This document shows positions 33,386 through 42,275 of a stretch of 62,846 bases of DNA, one piece after another (the first letter of the stretch is position 1; each line of letters begins with the position of its first letter). The notes beneath the pieces are model-generated. The model was not told where the DNA came from, searched no databases, and saw only the letters and a program-made list of their open reading frames with translations. The stretch lies in contig JAPPES010000157.1 in NCBI GenBank assembly GCA_028824125.1, positions 26,637 to 89,482 on the forward strand, read 5' to 3'. A program made the translations under genes and the position numbers. The stretch is from Candidatus Poribacteria bacterium (GTDB lineage Bacteria; Poribacteria; WGA-4E; WGA-3G).

Positions 33386-34504
33386 ATGAAAATAGTTGAA
33401 GTAAAAACCTATATGGTTGACGTGCCGCCACCGCATTGGGGTGGTAGGCATTGGATTTTTGTCAAATTGGTAACTGACGAGGGGATTGAAGGCATAGGTG
33501 AATGTACCTATCACACTCGCCTAAACCATGTCGTCATCGAATTGATCAAAGATTGGGGAGAACGTTATCTCATTGGAACGGATCCGTTTCGGATTGAAAA
33601 AATCTGGTCTACGCTTTACGAAGGCCCTTGTGTGCGGCACCCTGGCCCGCTTGCTACGCCAGCGATGAGTGCAATAGAGATGGCGTGTTGGGACATTGTC
33701 GGTAAGGCAGTAAACCAACCGATTTACAACCTTTTGGGAGGGATGTTCCACGAAAAATTGAGAGCATATTCCTATCTATTGCATTGGCGGCACGGTGATT
33801 CGCCAGAAAAAACCGGTGAACTCGCACTTTCTTATGTTGAAAAGGGATTTACTGCTGTCAAATTTGACCCCGTCCACCCACATACGGCAGACAGATTAGA
33901 AACACTCAACTATGCCGAAAGTGTTATCCGCGGGATTCGTGATGCAGTGGGTGATAGATGCGATATTCTTATCGGCACACACGGACAATTTAATACGAAT
34001 AGTGCCATTCGCTTTGCTAAACGTGTTGAACCCTACGACCCACTTTGGTTTGAAGAACCTATACCACCTGAGAACATTAAAGAGATGGCGCGCGTCGCAC
34101 AATCCACAAGTATTCCTATTGCTACCGGTGAACGGCTACTAACTAAATATGAATTCGCTGACCTGTTAGAGCAGCAAGCAGCGTCTATCTTGCAGATGGA
34201 TTTGACAATAACAGGCGGTATCCTTGAAGCGAAGAAGATTGCGTCTATGGGTGAGGCACACTACGCCCAAATCGCACCGCACTTATACGGTGGCCCCGTC
34301 GGCGGCGCAGCGAATATACAGTTAGATGTTTGTAGTCCAAATTTTTTGATACAGGAAGGGATTCACATGTGGGACGGTTTTCACGCTGAAATTCTCAAGG
34401 AGCCGATACAGTGGGAAAACGGATACATCATTCCACCAACTGGACCTGGACTCGGCATTGAACTGAACGAAGAGGTTCTGGAAAAGCACTCAATTGAACT
34501 TTGA
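33386..34504 (+). CDS. Enolase-superfamily (mandelate racemase/muconate lactonizing) enzyme with a missing metal-ligand Asp
   Basis: The N-terminal capping domain starts MKIVEVKTYMVDVPPPHWGG. The barrel has the Glu ligands in WFEEPIPPEN and TGERLL, a QMDLTITGG strand and a C-terminal His in APHLYGG. In galactonate dehydratase relatives the first ligand region reads VDFHGR; here the aligned stretch is IGTHGQF, so the Asp is replaced. I recall a widespread subfamily with GTHGQ at this point. Acid-sugar dehydration is the closest known activity, not proven. ATG at 33386 has AGGAG 7 bases upstream; an upstream in-frame start has no site. It follows a repeat-filled gap. Confidence 0.82.
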   Translation: MKIVEVKTYMVDVPPPHWGGRHWIFVKLVTDEGIEGIGECTYHTRLNHVVIELIKDWGERYLIGTDPFRIEKIWSTLYEGPCVRHPGPLATPAMSAIEMACWDIVGKAVNQPIYNLLGGMFHEKLRAYSYLLHWRHGDSPEKTGELALSYVEKGFTAVKFDPVHPHTADRLETLNYAESVIRGIRDAVGDRCDILIGTHGQFNTNSAIRFAKRVEPYDPLWFEEPIPPENIKEMARVAQSTSIPIATGERLLTKYEFADLLEQQAASILQMDLTITGGILEAKKIASMGEAHYAQIAPHLYGGPVGGAANIQLDVCSPNFLIQEGIHMWDGFHAEILKEPIQWENGYIIPPTGPGLGIELNEEVLEKHSIEL

Positions 34505-34523
34505 AACCTATAAATCTTCTTGC

Positions 34524-34546
34524 AGGCGCGATTTCAAATCGCGCCT
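34524..34546. repeat. Perfect 23-base hairpin just inside the ABC exporter leader
   Basis: AGGCGCGATTT and AAATCGCGCCT are perfect arms around one base. It lies between the enolase-family stop (34504) and the exporter start at 34570, and an in-frame open reading extends across it without a stop. The repeat is not part of the normal family N-terminus. Confidence 0.7.
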
Positions 34547-34569
34547 ACAGTATTACTTTAAAGGAAGAT

Positions 34570-36891
34570 ATGTCAACCGCAGACACGCCAACGGGTACGC
34601 TTGATGAGCTGCCCGAATCAATTGAAGCAACATTAAAAACGCTGGATATCCAATTTGAAGAGGTCCGCTTTGCTGTCCGAAGCGACGTAAATTCAACAGG
34701 GAGTTACGGTGAGGAATGGTTTGTCCTAACAGATGCGGCGATATTTACCGTAGCAGGTGAAGGTGAGGTGCTTCACTACGTCCCCTATCAGAGTGTCTTA
34801 GGTATTCGTGCTGAAACCGTGGTAGATGCTGGTCTCCTTGTGCTGGAAACACGCGAAGGGACGGTTGACCTCATCCGTTATTCAAACGGTTGTGCGGCGA
34901 AGTTCGGGTTTGTCGCCCGTTTTATCGGAGACGAAATAGAATTCCGAGAAGGCAATCGGGATGAACCACCGATTTGGGACTATAAGGTTGAGGAACATTC
35001 CTGTAAAACTTGCGAATTACCACTTGCAGATGAGTACTCTCCCTGCCCCGCATGCACTAAAAAACATAGGGTAATGTTACGTGTTTTGACGTATATACAG
35101 CCTTACCGCGGCAGAGTATTACTCTATATTCTATTTGTCATTGTTGGGACTCTGATTACTTTAATCACACCCTATTTTTCAGGCATTCTAATTGATGATA
35201 TACTATTGTTAAACGATGCTACTACACCTACACCTGATGATCAGACAACATGGTTAGGCAACATATTTCGAGCGATCCAACCAGCAGCATTAGCGTTAAC
35301 CATTGCGGTTGGTACGCTGTTAGTTACCCAAGTTATTAGCATTTTATTTAATATCCTTCAATCGCGATTAGCGGCATGGCTTACATTTCGCATTGCAGCG
35401 AATATCCGTGCACACGTTTATGAGCATCTACACAATCTGTCTATCCGATTTTTTGACAAACGGACTACAGGAACTGTTATCTCACATATCACCGAGGATA
35501 GTGAGCGACTACAGGATTTTCTGTTAGAAGGAATGTCGTTCCTGAGTGTGCAATTGTTTATGTTTTTCGGGATAGGCACTGTGTTATTTTTCCTTAATTG
35601 GCAATTGGCTTGTTTCATTTTGATCCCAATTCCGTTAATTATCTTCGGTGCAGGTTGGTTTTGGCGGAAGGTGCGAAGTTTATGGCATCGTGCCTGGCGA
35701 CGCCGCTCAAAACTTTTTGATGTTGTCAATGATTCTGTATCCGGTATACGTGTTGTTCGCGCATTTGGTCAACAAAGAGGTGAAGTTAACAGATTTGGCA
35801 GTGCAAACATTGATACACGAGACTATGAAACTAAAGCTGAGTTAATTTGGGCAACGTATTACCCGCCGCTGATGTTTACTGTTCAATTTGGAACGCTCAT
35901 TGTATGGTATGTCGGTGGTCTTGATGTTATAGGTGGAACAATGACGCTTGGTACTTTAATGATGTTTCACATTTATCTTGCAATGTTCTATGAACCACTA
36001 CGATATGTTAGTCCGCTCATCAATTGGGCTTCTCGCTCTATGACAGCGGCAGAACGGCTTTTTGAAGTGATAGACTCACAACCGGAACAGTTTGATGATG
36101 GTAATCTTAAAGCAATGCCAAATATTGTCGGAGAAGTTAAATTTCACAACATGACATTCGGCTACGATGCACATAAACCTGTGCTTCGGGATATAAACCT
36201 TCATGTGAAACCGGGTGAAATGATAGGACTCGTCGGACATTCGGGGGCAGGCAAGTCTACCCTCATCAATTTAATTTGTCGCTTTTATACACCGGATGCG
36301 GGACGGTTAGAAATTGATGGTGAAGACATCAAACAGATTAATCTCAAGGATTTGCGTAGACAGATTGGGGTCGTACTACAAGAACCGTATCTGTTCAGTG
36401 GTACTATTGCAGAAAACATTTCTTATGCGAATCCTGATGCCTCAATGGAGCAAATCATCACTGCATCAAAGGCAGCCAATGCGCACGAATTTATCATCAA
36501 ATTTCCCGATGGATATGACACTGAAGTTGGTGAGCGAGGTGGAAGTCTGTCCGGCGGTGAACGGCAACGTATTTCTATCGCACGGGCGATTTTACATAAC
36601 CCATGCATTCTAATTCTTGATGAAGCCACCTCTTCTGTAGATGTGGAAACTGAAAAAAAGATTCAGCAGGCGATTGACAGGTTGGTGCAAAACCGAACCA
36701 CTTTTGCAATTGCACACCGTCTTTCAACACTACGGAATGCAGATAGGCTTTTTGTAATAGAAAAAGGTAAGGGTGTTGAATGCGGTTCTCACGAAGAACT
36801 TATGGAGAAAAAGGGTATCTACTACAAACTTGTAGAGACACAAAGGGAATCTGCTAATGTTCGCGCTGAAGCACAAATCGTGGAGAGATAG
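34570..36891 (+). CDS. ABC exporter (MsbA-like) with an N-terminal regulatory domain and zinc-ribbon-like motif
   Basis: From ATG 34570 (AAGGA 4 bases upstream) the protein is 773 aa. The first ~175 residues form a distinct soluble domain, ending in a CKTCELPLADEYSPCPAC pair of Cys pairs (CxxC and CxxC). Then come six hydrophobic helices, Walker A GHSGAGKST, signature LSGGERQRISIARAIL, Walker B ILILDEATSSVD and the H-loop AHRLSTL. The layout with a DUF1854 gene 2 bases downstream resembles the pair called cyanophycin-metabolism-associated ABC transporter and DUF1854 protein. Substrate is unknown. In-frame sequence upstream covers the hairpin at 34524. Confidence 0.85.
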   Translation: MSTADTPTGTLDELPESIEATLKTLDIQFEEVRFAVRSDVNSTGSYGEEWFVLTDAAIFTVAGEGEVLHYVPYQSVLGIRAETVVDAGLLVLETREGTVDLIRYSNGCAAKFGFVARFIGDEIEFREGNRDEPPIWDYKVEEHSCKTCELPLADEYSPCPACTKKHRVMLRVLTYIQPYRGRVLLYILFVIVGTLITLITPYFSGILIDDILLLNDATTPTPDDQTTWLGNIFRAIQPAALALTIAVGTLLVTQVISILFNILQSRLAAWLTFRIAANIRAHVYEHLHNLSIRFFDKRTTGTVISHITEDSERLQDFLLEGMSFLSVQLFMFFGIGTVLFFLNWQLACFILIPIPLIIFGAGWFWRKVRSLWHRAWRRRSKLFDVVNDSVSGIRVVRAFGQQRGEVNRFGSANIDTRDYETKAELIWATYYPPLMFTVQFGTLIVWYVGGLDVIGGTMTLGTLMMFHIYLAMFYEPLRYVSPLINWASRSMTAAERLFEVIDSQPEQFDDGNLKAMPNIVGEVKFHNMTFGYDAHKPVLRDINLHVKPGEMIGLVGHSGAGKSTLINLICRFYTPDAGRLEIDGEDIKQINLKDLRRQIGVVLQEPYLFSGTIAENISYANPDASMEQIITASKAANAHEFIIKFPDGYDTEVGERGGSLSGGERQRISIARAILHNPCILILDEATSSVDVETEKKIQQAIDRLVQNRTTFAIAHRLSTLRNADRLFVIEKGKGVECGSHEELMEKKGIYYKLVETQRESANVRAEAQIVER

Positions 36892-36893
36892 AC

Positions 36894-37463
36894 ATGCAGA
36901 ATGAGAATCCTGGAGTACAAAATACATCTGTGAAGGAAAAATCTGAGAGGACTGAGTCCCAGGAACAAGAAGATTTTGCACAACGTTTTCTGAATGCATC
37001 TGAGCTGACATTTACACGTTCTCAAGTAGGTACCGCACGGCTTGAAATTCGTAATGAGGTTTGCCATCTCCGTGTAATAGTCCGCAGACTTATGCCGCTT
37101 AGTCATCCTGAACAGTATATTTCACTCGCGGCGGATGAGGACACTGAAATCGGAATTCTTGTTAACCCATCGGAACTTGCACCTGAAAACCTCAAAATAC
37201 TAAATGAGGAATTAGATAAACGATATTTCACACCTATTATCCAAAAGATTTATCGTGTGAAGGAACAATTTGGTATCCATGAGTGGGAGGTCCAAACGGA
37301 GCGCGGGCGTGTGACGTTTTTGGTGCGTGGATTGAATCAGAATATAAAGCAGGTTCCACCTGCACGGCTTTTTGTGACAGATGTGCGGGGAAATCGTTAC
37401 GACATTCCAGATTATCGGGAGTTAGATGCACAGAGTTTTCATCAAATTCAGCGGCATCTGTAA
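36894..37463 (+). CDS. DUF1854 family protein
   Basis: The 189-aa protein has the DUF1854 core RNEVCHLRVIVRRLMPLSHP, then EYISLA-type (EQYISLAADEDTEIG), a YFTPIIQKIYRVKEQFGIHE segment and VTDVRGNRYDIPD. The function of DUF1854 proteins is not known; they are regularly adjacent to the exporter type found here. GGAGAGATAGAC precedes the ATG, directly after the exporter stop, so the two genes are translationally coupled. It likely forms part of the exporter complex or regulates it. Confidence 0.82.
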   Translation: MQNENPGVQNTSVKEKSERTESQEQEDFAQRFLNASELTFTRSQVGTARLEIRNEVCHLRVIVRRLMPLSHPEQYISLAADEDTEIGILVNPSELAPENLKILNEELDKRYFTPIIQKIYRVKEQFGIHEWEVQTERGRVTFLVRGLNQNIKQVPPARLFVTDVRGNRYDIPDYRELDAQSFHQIQRHL

Positions 37464-37469
37464 ACAACA

Positions 37470-38804
37470 ATGAAATATAAACGTCTTCAGGCAGTTATCA
37501 CCTCAGTAGTAATTCATCTCATCATCGCTGCGATTATTGGGATGCTTCTATCAGAACACCATTGGACATTGAATGACGATGCAATCGATGTGAGATTTAT
37601 CAAAAACACACCGATTAGGGATACAGTGCCTCGAACACATAGAACGGTAGTACTCCCCACAACTCGGCAAACAGCAAATCCATTGCGAGTTGAGATTCCC
37701 TCAATCAATCAAATTCCAAAGGCCGACACCTCAATTCAAAATCCAATGACTACGCAGATGTCCGACACGGATGTGTTAAAACCAGACGATGTGCCTGCTC
37801 CAAACCTCCGAGTCGAAACACAACAACGGGCAGTAAATACTGTGCGGGGAACTCCTATAGACGTGCCAACTGTACCATCAACAACAGTAAAAATAAAACC
37901 CCGTTCTAATGTTGTTGTTAGTCCAAAGTCGAGCATTCCTACAACAGATGGATTCGCTGAATTTCTTGATAGCACTTTACCAGATAGGAACTTACAGGGA
38001 AATCTTAACGTCACACTGGAAAATCCTGCCTTGTTACCGCATGGGCAATTAGGAGCGATTCTTGAAGGAACGGGAGATAATTTACGCGGTCATATTCGGA
38101 TTATCCGTCTCAAACATTCACTTTCGGATTGGTGGCAAGACCCCACGGCACTGCCCGCCCTCATGAAATGGATGGATAAACACACAACCATCCGCGCAGA
38201 TATGAACTTTGAAGGTGGTTCACTTCCATTAACAGATCCGAAAATTTTCGATGCGCCGCTGCTTGTGATGACAGGACATGACAGAGATATTACCGCAGGA
38301 CGCGGGCTTGTAAAAGACGGCCCCTTACAAAGTCGTTTTACACAAGCAGAGCGCGCCGCACTACGCAAATATATCGTAGATGAAGGCGGGACGCTCTTTT
38401 TTGATGATTGTGGTTTTCACGGTCTTTTTGCCCATGTTGTCGCTGAAGAGTTGCAACAGATTTTTCCCGACTATCCGCTTGAAATCCTCCCACATGAACA
38501 TGAGATTTACACGATTCATTATCATCTCTCAAGACCGCCGACAGGTGGTGCCGTGTTCTGGGGAAACGAAAATAACGCAAAGCCAACCCGATTCCGTTTT
38601 CAGAAAGGGATTATTATTAATGATCGTTTAGCAGTCGTTTTCAATAGGAAGGACTATATGTGCGCGATGGAGACTGCAGAGATTGAAAGCCGCACGATGC
38701 TACGGCTCCGGCGTTCTCCTGATGTTTATCGGTTTATGACGAATCTGCTGATTTATGCGTTGAAGTATGGTGGGAATACAGATAGGTCGGGGTATAAGGA
38801 GTAG
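37470..38804 (+). CDS. DUF4159 protein with TonB-like N-terminus
   Basis: The 444-aa protein has a short basic N-terminus, a single membrane helix (AVITSVVIHLIIAAIIGML) that includes SVVIH, the S-x3-H motif of TonB, and a long Pro/Thr-rich linker (residues ~50-160). The C-terminal ~230 residues match DUF4159: IRIIRLKHSLSDWWQDP, LLVMTGHDRDI, YIVDEGGTLFFDDCGF and HLSRPPTGGAVFWG. DUF4159 proteins occur near MoxR/VWA gene sets in PVC-type bacteria; their role is not clear. It starts 6 bases after DUF1854. The design suggests a periplasm-spanning protein that may be energised by ExbBD-like motors. Confidence 0.8.
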   Translation: MKYKRLQAVITSVVIHLIIAAIIGMLLSEHHWTLNDDAIDVRFIKNTPIRDTVPRTHRTVVLPTTRQTANPLRVEIPSINQIPKADTSIQNPMTTQMSDTDVLKPDDVPAPNLRVETQQRAVNTVRGTPIDVPTVPSTTVKIKPRSNVVVSPKSSIPTTDGFAEFLDSTLPDRNLQGNLNVTLENPALLPHGQLGAILEGTGDNLRGHIRIIRLKHSLSDWWQDPTALPALMKWMDKHTTIRADMNFEGGSLPLTDPKIFDAPLLVMTGHDRDITAGRGLVKDGPLQSRFTQAERAALRKYIVDEGGTLFFDDCGFHGLFAHVVAEELQQIFPDYPLEILPHEHEIYTIHYHLSRPPTGGAVFWGNENNAKPTRFRFQKGIIINDRLAVVFNRKDYMCAMETAEIESRTMLRLRRSPDVYRFMTNLLIYALKYGGNTDRSGYKE

Positions 38805-38854
38805 ATGCCCTTTATTCAATTTAGGGCAGTTTAAATTGTGAATAACAGTAAACT

Positions 38855-39322
38855 TTACCAATATTCTGAAAATAAAAGAACAGCAGGCAGGAAAAGGATA
38901 AAGATAATTTCTATAGTGTAGAAAATAACAAGTGTGGCAGAAAAGATAGCAGAACCCCAATTACTAAACGACTTATTATTGTGAATACCGACATTCATAT
39001 TAAAATCGGTATCCTCTTGTTGTCTTACTGCATCGTAGTGGTATCGGAATAGTCGTTCTAACCAGAGGAAGAATCCATCCAGAATCCAGAACCCTAATAT
39101 GAAAAAAACAAGTACTGCAGCTACCGTAAAGACAAAAGGTTTTTCCTGAGGAACATAGGTATCTTTTTGAAAGCTTAACAAAACCATAGAGACAAATAAA
39201 ACTTGTGACGTGATGACGAGTAACAGGCTCGCGCCTTTTACCAGAAAACTGTTGACTGCTAAGCGTTTAATAACAGCTTGGATCATCTCTAAATGCTTTA
39301 CAACTTTTTCTGTTCCATTCAT
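38855..39322 (-). CDS. Small membrane protein, last gene of the FRG-TPR cassette
   Basis: The 155-aa protein has three or four hydrophobic segments: SLLLVITSQVLFVSMVLLSF, FTVAAVLVFFILGFWILDGF, and IFYTIEIIFILFLPAVLLF. FLWLERLFRYHYDAVRQQE lies between them. The start MNGTEKVVKHLEMIQAVIKR resembles a small family of predicted membrane proteins (RipA-like) found beside defence-type genes. GGAG precedes the ATG by 4 bases and the TPR gene ends 21 bases upstream. It may be a membrane effector or anchor; this is inference. Confidence 0.65.
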   Translation of the reverse strand: MNGTEKVVKHLEMIQAVIKRLAVNSFLVKGASLLLVITSQVLFVSMVLLSFQKDTYVPQEKPFVFTVAAVLVFFILGFWILDGFFLWLERLFRYHYDAVRQQEDTDFNMNVGIHNNKSFSNWGSAIFSATLVIFYTIEIIFILFLPAVLLFSEYW

Positions 39323-39343
39323 GGTTCTCCATCCTATTCATGC

Positions 39344-40141
39344 CTACGGAGGAGTTAGTATTGCGGCGATGTCTTTTGGCAGTTTAATATTATGTGTCTG
39401 TTCAAAAACTTCAACGTTTTCGTAGTCTTTATCAAAGTTATCAATGATGATATTTTCTTGAAGTTCTATGGCATTTGTCAGATCTTTTTTGGCTTTTTCC
39501 CAATTCTGCAAGTGTACAAACGCCATCCCACGATTGTAATACGCCTCAGTTAATTCGGGTTTACGTTCTATTACCATGTTGTAATCTATGATAGCACGTT
39601 CATATTCACCTTTTCTACTGTAAACATTACCACGATTGTTATAGGAATGGACAAGGTCAGGTCTTAGTTCTATTGCTTTGTTATAATCTTTAATGGCGTG
39701 ATCCAACTCCTGTTTTTCATAATGAACAATACCACGGTTGTAATAGGCATAAACAAAACTTGGATCAAGTTCTATTGCTTTGTTATAGTCTTTAATGGCA
39801 GGCATTATCTCACCTTTGAGTTTATAAACTATTCCTCGATTGTTATATGCTTCTGGCAAATTTGGGTCAAGCCTTATGGCTGTGTTACAATTTTCAAATG
39901 CGCGGTCATAGTCGCCTTTCATGCGGTAAGCTGCCCCGCGATTACTGTATGCTGCGGCATAGTTTTCCTTGAGTCGTATCGCCGTGTTAAAGTCTTCAAT
40001 GGCGCGGTCAATTTCGCCTTTATTACAATAAGCGATGCCTCTATAGTTATAACCTTGTGCAAAAGTGGGTCTCCGATCAATTGCTTTGTTAAAGCGTTCA
40101 ATGGTGATATCGTCCGGTGTCTGTTCTGCTTGTCTCTGCAT
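39344..40141 (-). CDS. Tetratricopeptide-repeat protein
   Basis: The 265-aa protein contains about six TPR units at a steady 34-residue spacing, each with NRG-x-Y/A and YNKAIEL-x-P type helices (for example YNNRGIVYKLKGEIMPAIKD). The C-terminal ~40 residues are not TPR. TPR arrays bind proteins. The start ATG has AAGGAG overlapping the end of the FRG gene, whose stop is 3 bases earlier, so translation is coupled. Its position between an FRG-domain protein and a membrane protein suggests a sensor or adaptor. Confidence 0.8.
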   Translation of the reverse strand: MQRQAEQTPDDITIERFNKAIDRRPTFAQGYNYRGIAYCNKGEIDRAIEDFNTAIRLKENYAAAYSNRGAAYRMKGDYDRAFENCNTAIRLDPNLPEAYNNRGIVYKLKGEIMPAIKDYNKAIELDPSFVYAYYNRGIVHYEKQELDHAIKDYNKAIELRPDLVHSYNNRGNVYSRKGEYERAIIDYNMVIERKPELTEAYYNRGMAFVHLQNWEKAKKDLTNAIELQENIIIDNFDKDYENVEVFEQTHNIKLPKDIAAILTPP

Positions 40142-40144
40142 GTT

Positions 40145-40876
40145 TTATGTCTCCTTTTCCTTACTGGGTTGAGACGATTCAAGCTGCAAGTCATCTTTCC
40201 TCTGCTGCGTTTCGGCGTTGTAAACTTCTATGCCTTCTTTCAGGTGAGTGTCTTGGTTTCTAATATACCCATGGAGGTCGTTGTAGACTGTTTGGATTGA
40301 GATACCATGATGTTTTTGCAAATGGACTAATATAGGTTTTTTAAGCAATCCAGGAATATCAATTACAGTATATTGTTTTCGTTCAAGAAAACCCATCGGC
40401 GGTCGAACGAAGACACTTTTTTGCGCTATGATGCGATTTTGAGGATTCTGAGGTCTTTTTATTTGATATTTTTCGTCTATCTCTTCCCTTCTTTCTAACA
40501 AGATCATTCTGCCTGGTTTGTCAAGAGAACTCTCACATGCGAAAAAGAGGGCAATGTGGCTATCAGTTGTAAAGTCTATGAGATTGGTATAACCACCAAA
40601 GTGTTGGAGTTCGGTTAAAATTTCAAACTCATCTTTTTCATGGGTATAATCTTGAGAGACTTCCAACATTTTCTTTTGGATATCTTCTACATAAAAATCC
40701 TCTGACTTTAATTCTTCCGGACATCTACGCCATAGGCTTGAAGACACCTTCTCATAGTGTTGAGGTTCGCCGCGATAAATGAAATCACCATCTGCTGATT
40801 TTTCTACGATCTCTTGGATTTTTTCGAAGACTCGGTTTAGATTATCTTGGGATTCCGAGTCGTTAGGTGTATTCAT
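40145..40876 (-). CDS. FRG domain protein
   Basis: The 243-aa protein has the FRG signature FIYRGEPQHYEKVSSSLWRR near residues 32-51 (Phe-x-Tyr-Arg-Gly) and LQHFGGYTNLIDFTTDSHIA near 106-125, with ALFFACES after it. FRG domains (formerly DUF1813-like) are common in phage-defence and toxin-type gene sets; some may act on nucleotides, but a general reaction is not established. It is the first gene of a tight three-gene minus-strand unit with TPR and membrane-protein genes. Confidence 0.8.
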   Translation of the reverse strand: MNTPNDSESQDNLNRVFEKIQEIVEKSADGDFIYRGEPQHYEKVSSSLWRRCPEELKSEDFYVEDIQKKMLEVSQDYTHEKDEFEILTELQHFGGYTNLIDFTTDSHIALFFACESSLDKPGRMILLERREEIDEKYQIKRPQNPQNRIIAQKSVFVRPPMGFLERKQYTVIDIPGLLKKPILVHLQKHHGISIQTVYNDLHGYIRNQDTHLKEGIEVYNAETQQRKDDLQLESSQPSKEKET

Positions 40877-41152
40877 TCTTTTTTCACAATCACAGTTTCT
40901 TCAAGTTAGATTGTATTAATGAGTATATCAAATAACCAATTTGATTTTCAAGAGAAATGTTGACCTGCAAATGTGTCCAGCACATCAGGAATCCGCTTCA
41001 TCTACGTAATTAGTAATAATCCGAGATTCAAACAATTTTCACAATGCTTCTAAATACGATGGAAGTCTACCACTGCACAAATCACGGACGATCATGAGTA
41101 TTCCCACGACCAATCCGTGATCCAGATGTCTTTTACGGTGTAAATGTATTTG

Positions 41153-42190
41153 TTACTCGACGACCCACGTATCACCCGCATTGAGGAGTGCTTCAAGGTC
41201 ACCTTCGCCTCGCTGCTGTTTTGCAGAGGCAATTTGGTTAGCCATCATATCTTCATAGCAAGGCTGCTGAACGCTTCGGAAGATACCGATAGGTTGGGGC
41301 ATTTCAGACATATCGCTCATGCGAGCGAGGAAATTCGCTAAAGTGGTATTTTCGGCGTATTGATCATGGACAATAAGATCATCTGTGTCGTTTGTCACGG
41401 TAGTGACTTCAGGTTGAAAGTTTTTCAGTCGAATACCCTTTTCGTTTTCTTTTCCAAAGAGTAACGGTTCGCCATGCTCAAGTTGGACGGTATTATCTGC
41501 TTTCGTTGACTTATCCGTATAAAGTTTAAAAGTCTCTTTATTAAAAATAGGACAATCTTGATAGATTTCTATAAAGGATGTGCCTTTATGTTCAAACGCA
41601 GCTTTAATAATGGAACGTAAATGGTTGGGGTCTCTGTCAAGCGAACGTGCCGCAAAAGTTGCCCCCGCAGCTAAAGCCAGACTAATCGGATTAAACGGAG
41701 CTTCAAGCGAACCGAACGGACTTGATTTCGTGTCTTTTCCCTGTTCCGAAGTGGGAGAATATTGTCCTTTGGTAAGTCCGTAGATACGATTGTTAAAGAG
41801 TAAAACGTTGATGTCAAAATTACGGCGCAGCAGATGGATGAAATGGTTTCCACCAATAGAGAGTGCATCTCCATCACCAGTGATAACCCAAACCGAAAGA
41901 TCGGGATTTGCCATTTTCACGCCGGATGCGATAGTCGGTGCTCTGCCGTGGATCGTATGAAATCCGTAGGTGTTCATATAGTACGGAAAACGACTTGAAC
42001 ACCCAATACCAGAGATAAAGACAATATCCTCTTTTGGGATACCTAATTCAGGCATAATCCGCTGTGTTTGAGCGAGAACCGACCAATCACCGCAACCGGG
42101 ACACCATCGAACATCCTGATCGGATTCAAAATCTTTTTTGCTTAACGTAGGCACCCCAGCTGGAATGCCTGAAGATTCTTCTTTTTTCAT
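41153..42190 (-). CDS. korB: 2-oxoacid:ferredoxin oxidoreductase, beta subunit
   Basis: The 345-aa protein contains CPGCGDWSVLAQTQRIM near the start and then ISGIGCSSRFPYYMNTYG, TPP-binding VWVITGDGDALSIGGNHFIH, and NNRIYGLTKGQYSPT. These are hallmarks of the TPP-binding beta subunit of 2-oxoglutarate (KorB type) or pyruvate ferredoxin oxidoreductase. ATG at 42190 has a plausible AGG-rich site upstream; a start eight codons earlier lacks one. It lies 85 bases after the alpha-subunit gene. The enzyme converts a 2-oxoacid and CoA to acyl-CoA, CO2 and reduced ferredoxin. Confidence 0.9.
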   Translation of the reverse strand: MKKEESSGIPAGVPTLSKKDFESDQDVRWCPGCGDWSVLAQTQRIMPELGIPKEDIVFISGIGCSSRFPYYMNTYGFHTIHGRAPTIASGVKMANPDLSVWVITGDGDALSIGGNHFIHLLRRNFDINVLLFNNRIYGLTKGQYSPTSEQGKDTKSSPFGSLEAPFNPISLALAAGATFAARSLDRDPNHLRSIIKAAFEHKGTSFIEIYQDCPIFNKETFKLYTDKSTKADNTVQLEHGEPLLFGKENEKGIRLKNFQPEVTTVTNDTDDLIVHDQYAENTTLANFLARMSDMSEMPQPIGIFRSVQQPCYEDMMANQIASAKQQRGEGDLEALLNAGDTWVVE

Positions 42191-42275
42191 AAGTGTGCCT
42201 GCCTTTTTACACATGAGCCGAGACTTTGTTGGTAAAGGGCAATTTTGTTTCTTTTAATCCCGGCATATTTGTGTG

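Noticed and set aside
34501..34569. N-terminal extension of the ABC exporter from 34501
   Set aside because: The extension reads through a hairpin repeat; the ATG at 34570 has AAGGA upstream and gives the family start.
40877..41152. Gap between the FRG gene and korB
   Set aside because: I looked for a promoter, small gene or repeat and saw nothing convincing.
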